Assembly (NCBI RefSeq): GCF_011745145.1
Contig: NZ_CP050191.1
Location: 3,985,327 to 4,049,326, forward strand
Reading direction: 5' to 3'
Length of the DNA: 64,000 nucleotides
Source: Mycobacterium sp. DL440
Lineage (GTDB): Bacteria; Actinomycetota; Actinomycetes; Mycobacteriales; Mycobacteriaceae
Shown here: piece by piece, positions 31,146 to 40,075 of the stretch
Layout: the number at the start of each line of letters is the position of its first letter
Position numbering within the stretch: position 1 is the stretch's first letter
Made by a program: the position numbers and the translations under genes
Notes under the pieces: generated by a model
The model's input: only the letters and a program-made list of their open reading frames with translations
Told to the model about the DNA's origin: nothing
Database searches by the model: none

Positions 31146-32336
31146 ATGACCGAAAGAACTGCGCAGAACACCCGAGTGGTCGTGATCGGCGGAGGTTACG
31201 CCGGGGTGCTGGCGGCCAACCGACTGCAGGGCACGCCGGGAGTGGCTGTCACGCTGGTCAATCCGCGGCCCGAGTTCGTCGAGCGGATCCGGCTGCACCA
31301 GTTGGCGGCCGGTAACCACGACGCGACCGCGGCCTACGACACGTTGTTGGGCGACGGGGTTCGGCTGCTGGTCGACGGCGCCGAGTACATCGACGCCGAC
31401 ATCCGTCAGGTACAGCTGACATCCGGCGAGGTGCTCGACTACGACTATCTGGTCTACGCCGTCGGCAGCACCGGCGGGGTGCCCGTCTCCGTGCCCGGTG
31501 CCGCGGAATTCGCTTATCCGCTTTCGGAATTGGAACAGGCCCAACGGCTGCGCGCCCGGTTACAGGACGTGCCGATGTCGGCACCGGTGATCGTGGTCGG
31601 CGGCGGGCTGACCGGCATCGAGGCGGCCAGCGAGTTCGCCGAGGCCGGCCGCAAGGTCACACTCGTCACCGATGTGGTCGGCGCCTCGGTGGGGGCAGGC
31701 GCCCGTCGCTCGATCGTCAAGGCGCTGACCAAGCTCGGCGTCTCGATCATCGACGGACCCGAGATCCTGGTGTCCGGGGTCGAAGCGGATGCCATCACGC
31801 TGGCCGACGGCAACCGCCTGCCGAGCGCGGTGACGGTGTGGACCACCGGCTTCGGGGTTCCCGGTCTGGCCGCCGCGAGCGGGCTGCGTACCGATGAGCT
31901 GGGCCGGTTGCTCACCGACGAAACCCTGACCAGTGTCGACGACGCGCACATCGTGGCGGCCGGCGACGCGGCCTCACCGTCGGGGGTTCCGCTTCGGATG
32001 AGCTGCCAGTCAGCAGGCCCGCTAGGTGTCCAGGCGGCCAACACGGTGCTGGCCCGCATCGCGGGCACCGAGCCCGAGGTGATCAACCAGGCCTTCGCCG
32101 GGCAGTGCGTGAGCGTCGGCCGCAACGCCGGAACAGTGCAGCTCTGCCACTCGGACGACAGCCCGCGCCGGGTCTTCATCGGCGGGCGGACCGGCGCCTA
32201 CTTCAAGGAGCAGGTCTGCCGGGCGACGCTGACATTCCTGCGCAAAGAGGGCGTGAAGCCGGGCTCGTACTTCTGGTTCAAGGGTGGCAACCGGGCGCGT
32301 CAGCTGGCCGAGGCACAGCAGGGGACACTGGTCTGA
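31146..32336 (+). CDS. FAD-dependent NAD(P)H oxidoreductase of an ECF41 operon
   Basis: 396 residues, NDH-2/pyridine nucleotide-disulfide fold. FAD-binding VVVIGGGYAGVLAANRL at the N-terminus, NAD(P)-binding VIVVGGGLTGIEAASEF at about residue 150, and the second FAD contact HIVAAGDAASP near 270. No redox-active CxxC pair and no clear membrane helix. AGGAG precedes the ATG at 31146. Its TGA overlaps the sigma factor ATG by one base (TGATG). ECF41 sigma factors are typically encoded beside an oxidoreductase, carboxymuconolactone decarboxylase or epimerase that they control, so this is the probable target. Confidence 0.88.
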   Translation: MTERTAQNTRVVVIGGGYAGVLAANRLQGTPGVAVTLVNPRPEFVERIRLHQLAAGNHDATAAYDTLLGDGVRLLVDGAEYIDADIRQVQLTSGEVLDYDYLVYAVGSTGGVPVSVPGAAEFAYPLSELEQAQRLRARLQDVPMSAPVIVVGGGLTGIEAASEFAEAGRKVTLVTDVVGASVGAGARRSIVKALTKLGVSIIDGPEILVSGVEADAITLADGNRLPSAVTVWTTGFGVPGLAAASGLRTDELGRLLTDETLTSVDDAHIVAAGDAASPSGVPLRMSCQSAGPLGVQAANTVLARIAGTEPEVINQAFAGQCVSVGRNAGTVQLCHSDDSPRRVFIGGRTGAYFKEQVCRATLTFLRKEGVKPGSYFWFKGGNRARQLAEAQQGTLV

Positions 32337-33262
32337 TGAACACGCCTGGCGCAGGTAACTCGAACGAACACGCCGAACGGTTCACCCTGCTGCGGCCGTT
32401 GTTGTTCACCATCGCCTACGAGATCCTCGGGACGGCAACGGAATCCGACGACGTCCTGCAGGAGAGTTACCTGCGCTGGGCCGAAGTGGATCTGGACACG
32501 GTCCGCGACACCAAGGCGTTCCTGGCCCAGCTCGTCACCCGCCAGGCGCTCAATGCCCTTCGCGCCCAGTCGAGGCGCCGCGAGGATTACGTGGGCCCGT
32601 GGCTGCCCGAACCGCTGCTGTTGACGGCCGACAGTTTCGGAGCCGCCGGGGACCCCTCGGCGGATGTGGTGCTGGCCGAGTCGGTTTCGATGGCCATGCT
32701 GGTGGTGCTCGAGACACTGACCCCGGACGAGCGCGCGGTGTTCGTGCTGCGCGAGGTGTTCGGATTCAGCCACGACGAGATCGCCGCGGCGATCGACAAA
32801 TCCGCGAGTGCGGTGCGTCAGATGGCGCACCGGGCCCGCAACCATGTGCAATCGCGACGCAAGCGGTTCGACCCCGTCGACCACCAGATGTCGACGGAGG
32901 TGACGCAGCGGTTCTTCACCGCGGCGGCTACCGGTGACATGAACGTATTGCTGGAACTGCTCGCGCCGGATGTGGTGTGGACGGCCGACAGCGACGGCAA
33001 GCGCAGCGCCGCACGCAGGCCGGTGTCCGGGGCACAATCGGTGGCCAAGCTGGTGATCGGCCTGATGCGGTTCACCGTGCAGGGCGGCCGGTTCGAGCCC
33101 ACGACGTACAACAACGCGCCTGCGTTCAAGCTGTACCTCGAAGACAACTTCGAAGGCGTGATCACCGTCGAGGTCATCGACGGCAAGATCACCCACTTCT
33201 ATGCGATGCGCAATCCGGACAAGCTGGCCGGCGTCGACATCCCGCGGGTGATCAGCCGCTAG
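32336..33262 (+). CDS. ECF41-family sigma factor (SigJ-like) with SnoaL-like C-terminal domain
   Basis: 308 residues. Sigma region 2 (RPLLFTIAYEILGTATESDD) and region 4 (TPDERAVFVLREVFGFSHDE then AVRQMAHRAR) are joined by the linker WLPEP at 89-93, the ECF41 hallmark. A C-terminal SnoaL/NTF2-like domain (about 185-308) carries DSDGK at 218-222 in place of the family DGGGK. In ECF41 proteins the C-terminal domain modulates activity without a separate anti-sigma factor, and none is encoded here. The matching promoter at 31081 predicts autoregulation. Confidence 0.92.
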   Translation: MNTPGAGNSNEHAERFTLLRPLLFTIAYEILGTATESDDVLQESYLRWAEVDLDTVRDTKAFLAQLVTRQALNALRAQSRRREDYVGPWLPEPLLLTADSFGAAGDPSADVVLAESVSMAMLVVLETLTPDERAVFVLREVFGFSHDEIAAAIDKSASAVRQMAHRARNHVQSRRKRFDPVDHQMSTEVTQRFFTAAATGDMNVLLELLAPDVVWTADSDGKRSAARRPVSGAQSVAKLVIGLMRFTVQGGRFEPTTYNNAPAFKLYLEDNFEGVITVEVIDGKITHFYAMRNPDKLAGVDIPRVISR

Positions 33263-33285
33263 ATTTCCCGGCCGCCTTCCCCGCC

Positions 33286-33341
33286 GAGCAGACGTAAAAC
33301 TGCCCATTTCATTGCAGAATTGGGCAGTTTTGCGTCTGCTC
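33286..33341. terminator. 21-bp stem-loop between the sigma factor gene and pabB
   Basis: Arms 33286-33306 and 33321-33341 pair over 21 bp with a single T-G wobble and a 14-nt loop whose inner bases (TTC/GAA) can also pair. It lies 23 nt after the sigma stop and 23 nt before pabB. Either a terminator or a member of a dispersed palindromic repeat family. Confidence 0.7.
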
Positions 33342-33364
33342 GCGCCAGGCAGCAAGCTAGCTCC

Positions 33365-34597
33365 ATGCGGATCGAGCGACTCGGCGCGCTGGGCGATGCC
33401 CCGGCGGTGCTGTGTGGCGTCGCCGCGGCAGCCGCCCGCGCCGGCGTGGCGCCGCCCGCCGCGCTGATCGGTGACTGGTTCTCCTCACGTGCAGTGATCG
33501 CACCCTCGGTTTCGGTGACATCGGTTGCGCCCGACGCCGCCTTCGCCGTGGCGCAGGACGCTCCAGGGCCGCCGGGCACGGTCGGGGGCGGGTGGTTCGG
33601 CTACCTCGCCTACCCGGATCCGGGCGCCGATGGCACACCACCGCGGATCCCGGTGGCCGCCGGCGGCTGGTCGGACTGCGTGCTACGCCAGGACTCCGAG
33701 GGCATCTGGTGGTTCGAAAGCCTCAGCGGCACAGCACTTCCCACGTGGCTCACCCCTCTGCGGCCGGCCGCACCGCACGCCTGCGCCATCACCTGGACGG
33801 CACCGGATCGTGATGATCACCGCCGTGGCGTGCTGGCCTGCCTGGAGGCCATCGCCGCGGGCGAGGTGTATCAGGCCTGTGTGTGCACCCGGTTCATCGG
33901 CCACCTCGACGGCGAGCCGATCGATTTCTTCGTCGAGGCGGTGGCCCGGACGGCGCCCGCGCGGGCCGCGTATGTCGCCGGGGACTGGGGTGCGGTGGCC
34001 TCGCTGTCACCAGAGTTGTTCCTGCGCCGGGCGGGCACCGAGGTGACCTCAAGCCCGATCAAGGGCACGCTGCCCAGTTCGGCCGACCCAGCGGACCTGC
34101 TGGCCTCGGTCAAGGATGTCGCCGAGAACGTCATGATCGTCGACCTGGTCCGCAACGACCTGGGGCGGGTCGCGACGACGGGCAGCGTGACGGTGCCCGA
34201 GCTGCTCGCGGTACATCCGGCGCCCGGCGTCTGGCATCTGGTCTCGACCGTCACCGGCGAGGTGCCGGCGCAGGTGCCGATGAGCGCGCTGCTGGACGCC
34301 ACGTTCCCGCCCGCCTCGGTGACCGGTACCCCCAAGCGACGGGCCCGCCAGCTGCTGCAGCAGTGGGAACCTGCGCGGCGCGGAGTGTATTGCGGGACAG
34401 TCGGATTGGCCTCACCTGTGGCGGGTTGCGAGCTGAACGTGGCGATCCGCACGGTCGAGTTCGGCGCCGACGGCTCGGCGGTGCTCGGCGTGGGCGGCGG
34501 CATCACCGCGGATTCCGACGTCGACGCGGAATGGGACGAATGCCTGCACAAGGCAGCCTCGATCGTTCAGTCTCGGGCGCGCAGCACCGCGTCGTAG
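33365..34597 (+). CDS. pabB: Aminodeoxychorismate synthase component I
   Basis: 410 residues. Chorismate-binding enzyme that forms 4-amino-4-deoxychorismate for folate. Family signatures: GEVYQACVCTRF, SLSPELFLRR, the Mg-binding PIKGTLPSSADPAD, ENVMIVDLVRNDLGRV, and FPPASVTGTPKRRA, then the CGTVG and ITADSDVDAEWDEC C-terminal motifs. The N-terminal PabB-specific region is short. Start ATG at 33365. The 3' end overlaps the convergent rsmI by 31 bp, and no pabA or pabC is adjacent. Confidence 0.93.
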   Translation: MRIERLGALGDAPAVLCGVAAAAARAGVAPPAALIGDWFSSRAVIAPSVSVTSVAPDAAFAVAQDAPGPPGTVGGGWFGYLAYPDPGADGTPPRIPVAAGGWSDCVLRQDSEGIWWFESLSGTALPTWLTPLRPAAPHACAITWTAPDRDDHRRGVLACLEAIAAGEVYQACVCTRFIGHLDGEPIDFFVEAVARTAPARAAYVAGDWGAVASLSPELFLRRAGTEVTSSPIKGTLPSSADPADLLASVKDVAENVMIVDLVRNDLGRVATTGSVTVPELLAVHPAPGVWHLVSTVTGEVPAQVPMSALLDATFPPASVTGTPKRRARQLLQQWEPARRGVYCGTVGLASPVAGCELNVAIRTVEFGADGSAVLGVGGGITADSDVDAEWDECLHKAASIVQSRARSTAS

Positions 34598-35403
34598 AGC
34601 TCACGCCGGGACGGCGCCCCCGGGTTCGCGGCGATCACCTGGGCGCAGGCGTCCTTGACACGGGCGCCGCCGTCCACCAGTTCCTCGACCTCGGCTACCA
34701 GAGCGGGCAGTTCGACGGTCGGGGTGCCACCGGCCAGCACCACGGTGATCTCCCCCAGCACGCCGTCGGCAGCCCACTCCGCAAGCTCGGCCAGGCCGCC
34801 GCGACGGACCTCCTCATGGGTCTTGGTCAGCTCCCGGCACACCACGGCCCGGCGCGACGGGCCCAGCACCTCGACCGCGTCGCGCAGGGTCTCGGGCAAC
34901 CGGCGCGGGGATTCGAAGAACACCGTGGTGCGCGGTTCGGCAGCCAGGGTCTGCAGCCAGGACAGCCGGGCGGCGTGTTTGCGCGGGGCGAAGCCCTCGA
35001 AGCAGAACCGGTCCGAGGCCAGCCCGGACACCGCCAGCGCCGTCGTCACCGCACTCGGCCCCGGCAGGCAGGTGACCGGCAGATCCGCCTCGGCGCAGGC
35101 CGCCACCAGGCGGTAGCCCGGGTCGTTGATCAAGGGCATACCGGCGTCGCTGACCACCAGCACCGTCGCGCCCGCCGCAATCTCGGAGACCAGGCCGGGC
35201 ACGCGGCTCGCCTCGTTCTGGTCGAAGAAGCTCAGGATCCGGCCGGACGGTTGCACGCCCAGCGACTGGGCCAGCGCACGCACGCGCCGGGTATCTTCGG
35301 CCGCCACGATGTCGGCCGTCGTCAATGCCTCGATGAGACGCGCAGAGGCGTCGTCGGGTCGGCCCAGCGGCGTGGCGCCGATCAGTAGTTTGCCGGGTGT
35401 CAC
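34567..35403 (-). CDS. rsmI: 16S rRNA 2'-O-ribose C1402 methyltransferase
   Basis: 278 residues, GTG start. Tetrapyrrole methylase-like fold: LLIGATPLGRPDDAS, the P-loop-like VVSDAGMPLINDPGYRLV, LPGPSAVTTALAVSGL and FFESPRRLPETL. Together with RsmH it modifies the decoding-site cytidine 1402. The C-terminal HTH-like helix (RRELYDAVLRARD) is present. Start is 24 bp from the divergent pmt GTG; the gene pair and orientation are conserved in M. tuberculosis (Rv1003/Rv1002c). Confidence 0.95.
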   Translation of the reverse strand: MTPGKLLIGATPLGRPDDASARLIEALTTADIVAAEDTRRVRALAQSLGVQPSGRILSFFDQNEASRVPGLVSEIAAGATVLVVSDAGMPLINDPGYRLVAACAEADLPVTCLPGPSAVTTALAVSGLASDRFCFEGFAPRKHAARLSWLQTLAAEPRTTVFFESPRRLPETLRDAVEVLGPSRRAVVCRELTKTHEEVRRGGLAELAEWAADGVLGEITVVLAGGTPTVELPALVAEVEELVDGGARVKDACAQVIAANPGAPSRRELYDAVLRARD

Positions 35404-35427
35404 GCCCGACAGCCTACGATCGCTTGC

Positions 35428-36978
35428 GTGACCGCCACCGCCACCGAAACGCCGACGGCTGGTCGCTCGGCCCCGCTGATCAGCCCCGCGCCGCTGATCC
35501 CGGCCCCGGATTTCGGCCCGACGGACCGGCTGCAGGGCTGGTTGATGACGGCCGTCATCACCGGACTGGCCGCGATAAGCCGGTTCCTCAATCTTGGCTC
35601 ACCGACCGATGCCGGCACCCCGGTCTTCGACGAGAAGCACTACGCGCCGCAGGCCTGGCAGATGCTCTACAACCACGGGGTCGAGGACAACCCGGGCTAC
35701 GGGCTGGTGGTGCACCCGCCCGTCGGCAAGCAGCTGATCTCGATCGGCGAGGCGCTGTTCGGCTACAACGGGCTGGGCTGGCGGTTCTCCGGGGCCGTGT
35801 GCGGCGTGGCGATCGTGCTGCTGGTGGTGCGGATCGCGCGCCGGATCAGCCGCTCCACTCTCGTCGGCGGTATCGCCGGGCTGCTGCTGATCGCCGACGG
35901 GGTCAGCTTCGTCTCGGCCCGTACGGCGCTGCTGGACGTGTTCCTGGTGGTGTTCGTGGTGGCGGCGTTCGCCTGCCTGATGGTGGACCGCGACGACGTC
36001 CGCCGGCGCATGCACAACGCGTTCATGGAGGGCCGGATCGCCGAGACTCCCTGGGGCCCGCGGTTGGGCGTCCGGTGGTGGCGGTTCGGTGCCGGCGTGC
36101 TGCTCGGCCTGGCCTGCGCGACGAAGTGGTCCGGCCTGTACTTCGTGGCGTTCTTCGGCGTGATGACGCTCGTGCTCGACGCGATCGCGCGCAAGCAGTA
36201 CCACGTGCAGGCACCGTGGCGCGGCATGCTGCGCCGCGATGTGGGCCCGGCCGCGTACGTGTTCGGGCTGATCCCGATCGCCGTGTACCTGGCGTCGTAC
36301 GGGCCGTGGTTCGCCTCCGAGACCGGTATCAACCGGTACGAGGCCGGCCAGTCCATCGGCGAGAACAGCATCATCCCGCTGCCCGACGCGCTGCGCTCGC
36401 TGTGGCACTACACCTACGCCGCCTACCATTTCCACGCCGGGCTGACCAACGCCGACGGCAACCACCACCCGTGGGAATCCAAGCCGTGGACCTGGCCGAT
36501 GTCGTTGCGGCCGGTGCTCTATGCGATCGACAACCACGACGTGGCCGGGTGCGGCACGCAGTCCTGTGTGAAAGCCGTGATGCTGGTGGGCACTCCGGCG
36601 ATGTGGTTCATCGCGCTGCCCGTGCTCGGTTGGGCCCTGTGGCGGGCCGTGGTGCGGCGGGACTGGCGCTACGGCGTGGTTCTGGTCGGATACGCCGCCG
36701 GTTTCCTGCCCTGGTTCTTCGACATCGACCGGCAGATGTACTTCTTCTACGCCACGGTGATGGCGCCGTTCCTGATTTTGGCAATCGCGCTGATCCTCGG
36801 CGACATCCTGTACCAGCCCAAGCAGAACCCCGAGCGTCGAACCTTGGGGCTGCTCGTGGTGTGCTTCTACGTGGCGCTGGTGATCGCGAACTTCGCCTGG
36901 CTGTACCCGGTCCTGACGGGCATTCCGATTTCACAGTCGACCTGGAACCTGGAGATCTGGCTGCCTTCCTGGCGTTGA
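35428..36978 (+). CDS. pmt: Protein O-mannosyltransferase (GT39)
   Basis: 516 residues, integral membrane. Transfers mannose from polyprenyl-phosphate-mannose to Ser/Thr of Sec-exported proteins during translocation. After a cytoplasmic N-terminus the first external loop carries the catalytic Asp-Glu in VFDEKHYAPQAW; about ten hydrophobic helices follow (for example CGVAIVLLVVRIA, LVVFVVAAFACLMV, YVFGLIPIAVYLA) and the C-terminal PMT_4TMC-type region ends the protein. Many secreted and lipoproteins in this window would be substrates. GTG start at 35428. Confidence 0.95.
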   Translation: MTATATETPTAGRSAPLISPAPLIPAPDFGPTDRLQGWLMTAVITGLAAISRFLNLGSPTDAGTPVFDEKHYAPQAWQMLYNHGVEDNPGYGLVVHPPVGKQLISIGEALFGYNGLGWRFSGAVCGVAIVLLVVRIARRISRSTLVGGIAGLLLIADGVSFVSARTALLDVFLVVFVVAAFACLMVDRDDVRRRMHNAFMEGRIAETPWGPRLGVRWWRFGAGVLLGLACATKWSGLYFVAFFGVMTLVLDAIARKQYHVQAPWRGMLRRDVGPAAYVFGLIPIAVYLASYGPWFASETGINRYEAGQSIGENSIIPLPDALRSLWHYTYAAYHFHAGLTNADGNHHPWESKPWTWPMSLRPVLYAIDNHDVAGCGTQSCVKAVMLVGTPAMWFIALPVLGWALWRAVVRRDWRYGVVLVGYAAGFLPWFFDIDRQMYFFYATVMAPFLILAIALILGDILYQPKQNPERRTLGLLVVCFYVALVIANFAWLYPVLTGIPISQSTWNLEIWLPSWR

Positions 36979-37082
36979 GTCGCCGCGTCTCTGCGCCGAT
37001 TCCTACCGCTGGGCTGTAGATCGCGACGAACAGCGACCCCTGGTCAGAAAACGGCACGCGAAAACGGCGTGAGCCCCAGCCA

Positions 37083-38288
37083 CTAGCGCAGGTCCCGCGC
37101 TGCCGGGCACGACATGCAGCGGGGCCCCCCACGGCCCGTGCCCAGCTCCGAAGCCTCGATCGAGAGCACCTCGATTCCCGAATCCGCCAGCCGTGCATTG
37201 GTTTCGGCGTTGCGCTCGTAGGCCACCACCACTCCCGGCGCCAGCGCCAGGGTGTTGTTGCCGTCATCCCATTGCTCGCGTTCGGCAGTCACCGGGTCCA
37301 GCCCGGTGTCGATCACCCGCAGCTGCTCGATCCCCATCGCGTCGGCGGCCGCCCGCACGAAAGGCACTTCGTCATCGATCCGGATCCCGGCCTCAGTGCG
37401 GTGAATGGTGAACGCCGACAACGAGTCCACGATGTTGGGGTACATCACCACCGCGTCGACATCGACCATCGTGCACACGGTGTCCAGGTGCATCTGGGCC
37501 CGCTCCTGCCGGATCGGCACCGCGAGCACGGTGTGAGCCAGGCTGTCGTCGAACAGGCTGCGCGCCAGTGCTTCGGCACCGGCCGGCGTGGTCCGCTCCC
37601 CCACCCCTACCGCCACGACGCCGGGCCCCAGCAGCAGCACGTCGCCGCCCTCGACGGGCGCCGAACGCGACTCGTACGCCCGCCGGACTCCGAGGAACCG
37701 CGGATGGTGGGCGTAGATCAGATCTGTCAGGGAGGTTTCGCGCACCCGGGCCGGCAGGGCAAGCGAGGTGATGGCCACCCGCGGCCCGATCCAGAACGAC
37801 GAATCCCGGGTGAACAGAAGATTGGGCAGCGGCTCGATCACGAAATCGCCACCGTGGTGCATGAGGCGCACAAGCGACAGCTCGGCACCGTGAAAGGGCA
37901 CCTCGTTGAAGGTCATGCCGGCCATCAGGATGTGTGCGAGATCAGTCGGCGGCAGACCACGGAGATAGGCCGAAAGTTCCTGAGCCAGTGGCGCGCCGAG
38001 ACGCCGGGCGTCGACGGCAGCAGAGATGCCGTGCATCCGGGCCGCACCGCTGGCCAGCGCTTCGGTCAGCAGATCGGCCAGCAGCAGCACCTCGACCCCA
38101 CGGGACCGCAGCACTGCAGCGAAGGCGTCGTGCTCGCGTTGTGCCTTGGCCACCCAGGGCAGGCCGTCGAACAGCAGGGCGTCGTTGTTGCGCGGTGTCA
38201 GGCGCTGCAGCTCCGGGCCCGGCCGGTGCAGGATGACGGCGCGCAGAGTGCCGACCTCAGAGTTGGAACCGAACGCGGCAGTCTCCAC
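37083..38288 (-). CDS. arcA: Arginine deiminase
   Basis: 401 residues, GTG start. Hydrolyses arginine to citrulline and ammonia. Guanidino-modifying fold motifs: [24 protein letters not shown] (substrate Asp), [20 protein letters not shown] (catalytic His), [13 protein letters not shown], and the nucleophile in [12 protein letters not shown] at the C-terminus. arcB and arcC are absent, so the full ATP-yielding pathway is not encoded here. It starts only 33 bp from the divergent soxR with a SoxR box in between, suggesting redox control. Confidence 0.95.
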   Translation of the reverse strand: METAAFGSNSEVGTLRAVILHRPGPELQRLTPRNNDALLFDGLPWVAKAQREHDAFAAVLRSRGVEVLLLADLLTEALASGAARMHGISAAVDARRLGAPLAQELSAYLRGLPPTDLAHILMAGMTFNEVPFHGAELSLVRLMHHGGDFVIEPLPNLLFTRDSSFWIGPRVAITSLALPARVRETSLTDLIYAHHPRFLGVRRAYESRSAPVEGGDVLLLGPGVVAVGVGERTTPAGAEALARSLFDDSLAHTVLAVPIRQERAQMHLDTVCTMVDVDAVVMYPNIVDSLSAFTIHRTEAGIRIDDEVPFVRAAADAMGIEQLRVIDTGLDPVTAEREQWDDGNNTLALAPGVVVAYERNAETNARLADSGIEVLSIEASELGTGRGGPRCMSCPAARDLR

Positions 38289-38300
38289 CCCATGACGTTA

Positions 38301-38318
38301 ACTCAACTATGGTTGAGG
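38301..38318. promoter_or_regulatory. SoxR box between arcA and soxR
   Basis: ACTCAACTATGGTTGAGG: CTCAAC and GTTGAG are perfect 6-bp inverted arms around TATG. It resembles the classical SoxR site CCTCAAGTTAACTTGAGG in size, arms and centre. It occupies most of the 33-bp gap between the two start codons. Confidence 0.75.
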
Positions 38319-38321
38319 TGT

Positions 38322-38753
38322 ATGGAGACGCACGAGCTATCCCCCGGCGAGATGTCGCTGCGCAGTGGCGTGGCGGTCTCCGCACTCCACTTCTATGAGC
38401 GCGAGGGCCTGATCGCCAGCCGCCGCACCTCGGGCAACCAGCGGCGCTATGCACGCGAGACGCTGCGCCGCGTGGCCTTCATCCGGATGTCGCAACGCCT
38501 GGGCATTCCGCTGGCCCGCATCCGCGAGGCACTGGCCAGCCTGCCCGCCGACCGGGTGCCGACCAGCAAGGACTGGGCCAAGCTGTCGGCCGGTTGGCGC
38601 CAGGACCTTGATGACCGCATCTTCCATCTACAACGGTTGCGCGACAACCTGACCGGCTGCATCGGCTGCGGCTGCCTCAGCCTCAAGACGTGCCTGCTGA
38701 CCAACCCCGGCGACGTCCTCGCCGAACGGGGTCCCGGAGCCTCCCGCCTCTAA
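38322..38753 (+). CDS. soxR: Redox-sensitive MerR-type activator SoxR
   Basis: 143 residues. MerR winged helix (MSLRSGVAVSALHFYEREGL), long dimer helix, and the [2Fe-2S] motif C113-x2-C116-x-C118-x5-C124 (CIGCGCLSLKTC). SoxR proteins are oxidised by redox-cycling compounds or superoxide and distort an over-long promoter spacer to activate it. No soxS exists outside enterics, so direct targets are expected; the box directly in front of this gene points to autoregulation and to arcA. The ATG lies 4 nt past the operator, so the transcript is probably leaderless or has a very short leader. Confidence 0.95.
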   Translation: METHELSPGEMSLRSGVAVSALHFYEREGLIASRRTSGNQRRYARETLRRVAFIRMSQRLGIPLARIREALASLPADRVPTSKDWAKLSAGWRQDLDDRIFHLQRLRDNLTGCIGCGCLSLKTCLLTNPGDVLAERGPGASRL

Positions 38754-38787
38754 CGCAGTCGAACGTCTGTGCGATACACTCGCGCGC

Positions 38788-39384
38788 ATGGAGCTGGCGT
38801 TGCAAGGCTCACTGTTCGAGCACGCTGAACGTCGTCGACTCGGCAACGGCGCCTGGGTGGAATTGCGCTCGGGCTGGTTGCCCGACGCCGATTCGCTGTT
38901 CGAGGAGTTGATGGACGGGATCCCCTGGCGGTCCGAGGAACGCGAGATGTATGACCGCGTGGTGGCGGTGCCGCGGCTGGTCAGCTTCCACCACCTCCTC
39001 AACGAACCCGTTCCACACCCCCGGCTCAAGCAGATCCGTCGCAGGCTCAACGACACCTTCGGCGGCGAGCTCGGTGAACCGTTCACCACCGCGGGCCTGT
39101 GCCTGTACCGCGACGGCAATGACAGCGTCGCCTGGCACGGCGACACCATCGGCCGCAGCCGCAGCGAGGACACCATGGTGGCTATCATCGGGCTCGGTGC
39201 GACAAGGGTTTTCGCGTTACGCCCCCGCGGCGGCGGTCACGCGCTACGGCTACAGCACCGCCACGGCGACCTGCTGGTGATGGGCGGGACGTGTCAACGC
39301 ACCTGGGAGCATTCGATACCGAAGACCACCAGCCTGGTCGGGCCGCGCATCAGCATTCAGTTCCGCCCACACGACGTGCGTTGA
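38788..39384 (+). CDS. alkB: AlkB-like 2-oxoglutarate/Fe(II) dioxygenase
   Basis: 198 residues. The double-stranded beta helix has the iron ligands in VAWHGDT (HxD) and WEHSIPK (distal His), and the 2-oxoglutarate Arg pair in RISIQFRP at the C-terminus. Nucleotide-recognition region VVAVPRLVSFHHLL precedes. AlkB enzymes remove N-alkyl lesions from DNA or RNA bases by oxidation. It follows soxR by 34 bp on the same strand and occupies the place of Rv1000c next to arcA. Confidence 0.92.
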   Translation: MELALQGSLFEHAERRRLGNGAWVELRSGWLPDADSLFEELMDGIPWRSEEREMYDRVVAVPRLVSFHHLLNEPVPHPRLKQIRRRLNDTFGGELGEPFTTAGLCLYRDGNDSVAWHGDTIGRSRSEDTMVAIIGLGATRVFALRPRGGGHALRLQHRHGDLLVMGGTCQRTWEHSIPKTTSLVGPRISIQFRPHDVR

Positions 39385-39399
39385 GGTCCGGCCGCGGAA

Positions 39400-40074
39400 C
39401 TAGCCCCGTACCGCGGCGACCGCACTGGTGAGCAGGTCGCGGGCCCGCTTGTCGTCCACCGGCGACACCGGCTTGTCCGGCACCACCAGCGGGTTGGCCG
39501 TGACGATCACCGTGAACGTGTCAAAACTGGCGACGTAGTTGTACAACTCGCCGGTGCGAGCCTGGCCGCCCGTCGCGGTTTGCACGATGCGGTGCGTCCC
39601 CGTCGTGCGTGCCCCGTCGATCTGCGGCGCCTCGACCACATCCACCTGCCCGCGGATCCCGGGACCGAGGAACTTGACCTGCTTGCACGCATCGCCGGGA
39701 TCGTTCAACGGGACCGGCTCAGAGGTTTCCAGCGCCATCACGATGAACCGGTTACCCGCGCCTTCGGCCGTGGTGGCCGCCACGTTGCCTTTCAGCCCCT
39801 CCGGGAGAGATTGTCCCTCGGCGAACTTCGCACAATCGGCAGGTTCGACCTTCACTCCCGGCGGCATTTTGTGCGGCGCCAGCTTTTTCGGGTCGATCCC
39901 GGCCGGGGCGACGTCGGTGACCTTGAACTCCGGCCCGAAGCTGGAGCGCACCTTGGCGATGTTGGCGATGTCCGCGTTGGCGGACGTCGACTGGTCCGAT
40001 TGACCGCAGGCGACCAATCCGGTGGCGCAGGCAAGGACGCCGGCGGCGGCGAGTAATACGTTGCGGTTCTCCAT
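39400..40074 (-). CDS. DUF5642-like lipoprotein
   Basis: 224 residues. Lipobox LVACG at residues 20-24 (MENRNVLLAAAGVLACATGL start). The mature part has the VTDVAPAGIDPKKLAP lead, then a Cys pair (EPADCAKF and DACKQVKF) and a C-terminal YVASFDTFTVIVTANPLV strand, a layout shared with the next gene (40122-40817), so the two are paralogues. I associate them with mycobacterial DUF5642 proteins; position corresponds to Rv0999. An 18-bp tandem duplication sits immediately in front of the start codon. Function unknown. Confidence 0.75.
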   Translation of the reverse strand: MENRNVLLAAAGVLACATGLVACGQSDQSTSANADIANIAKVRSSFGPEFKVTDVAPAGIDPKKLAPHKMPPGVKVEPADCAKFAEGQSLPEGLKGNVAATTAEGAGNRFIVMALETSEPVPLNDPGDACKQVKFLGPGIRGQVDVVEAPQIDGARTTGTHRIVQTATGGQARTGELYNYVASFDTFTVIVTANPLVVPDKPVSPVDDKRARDLLTSAVAAVRG

Positions 40075-40075
40075 C

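Noticed and set aside
37083..38288. Complete arginine deiminase pathway
   Set aside because: arcB, arcC and arcD are not in the window; only the deiminase is present.
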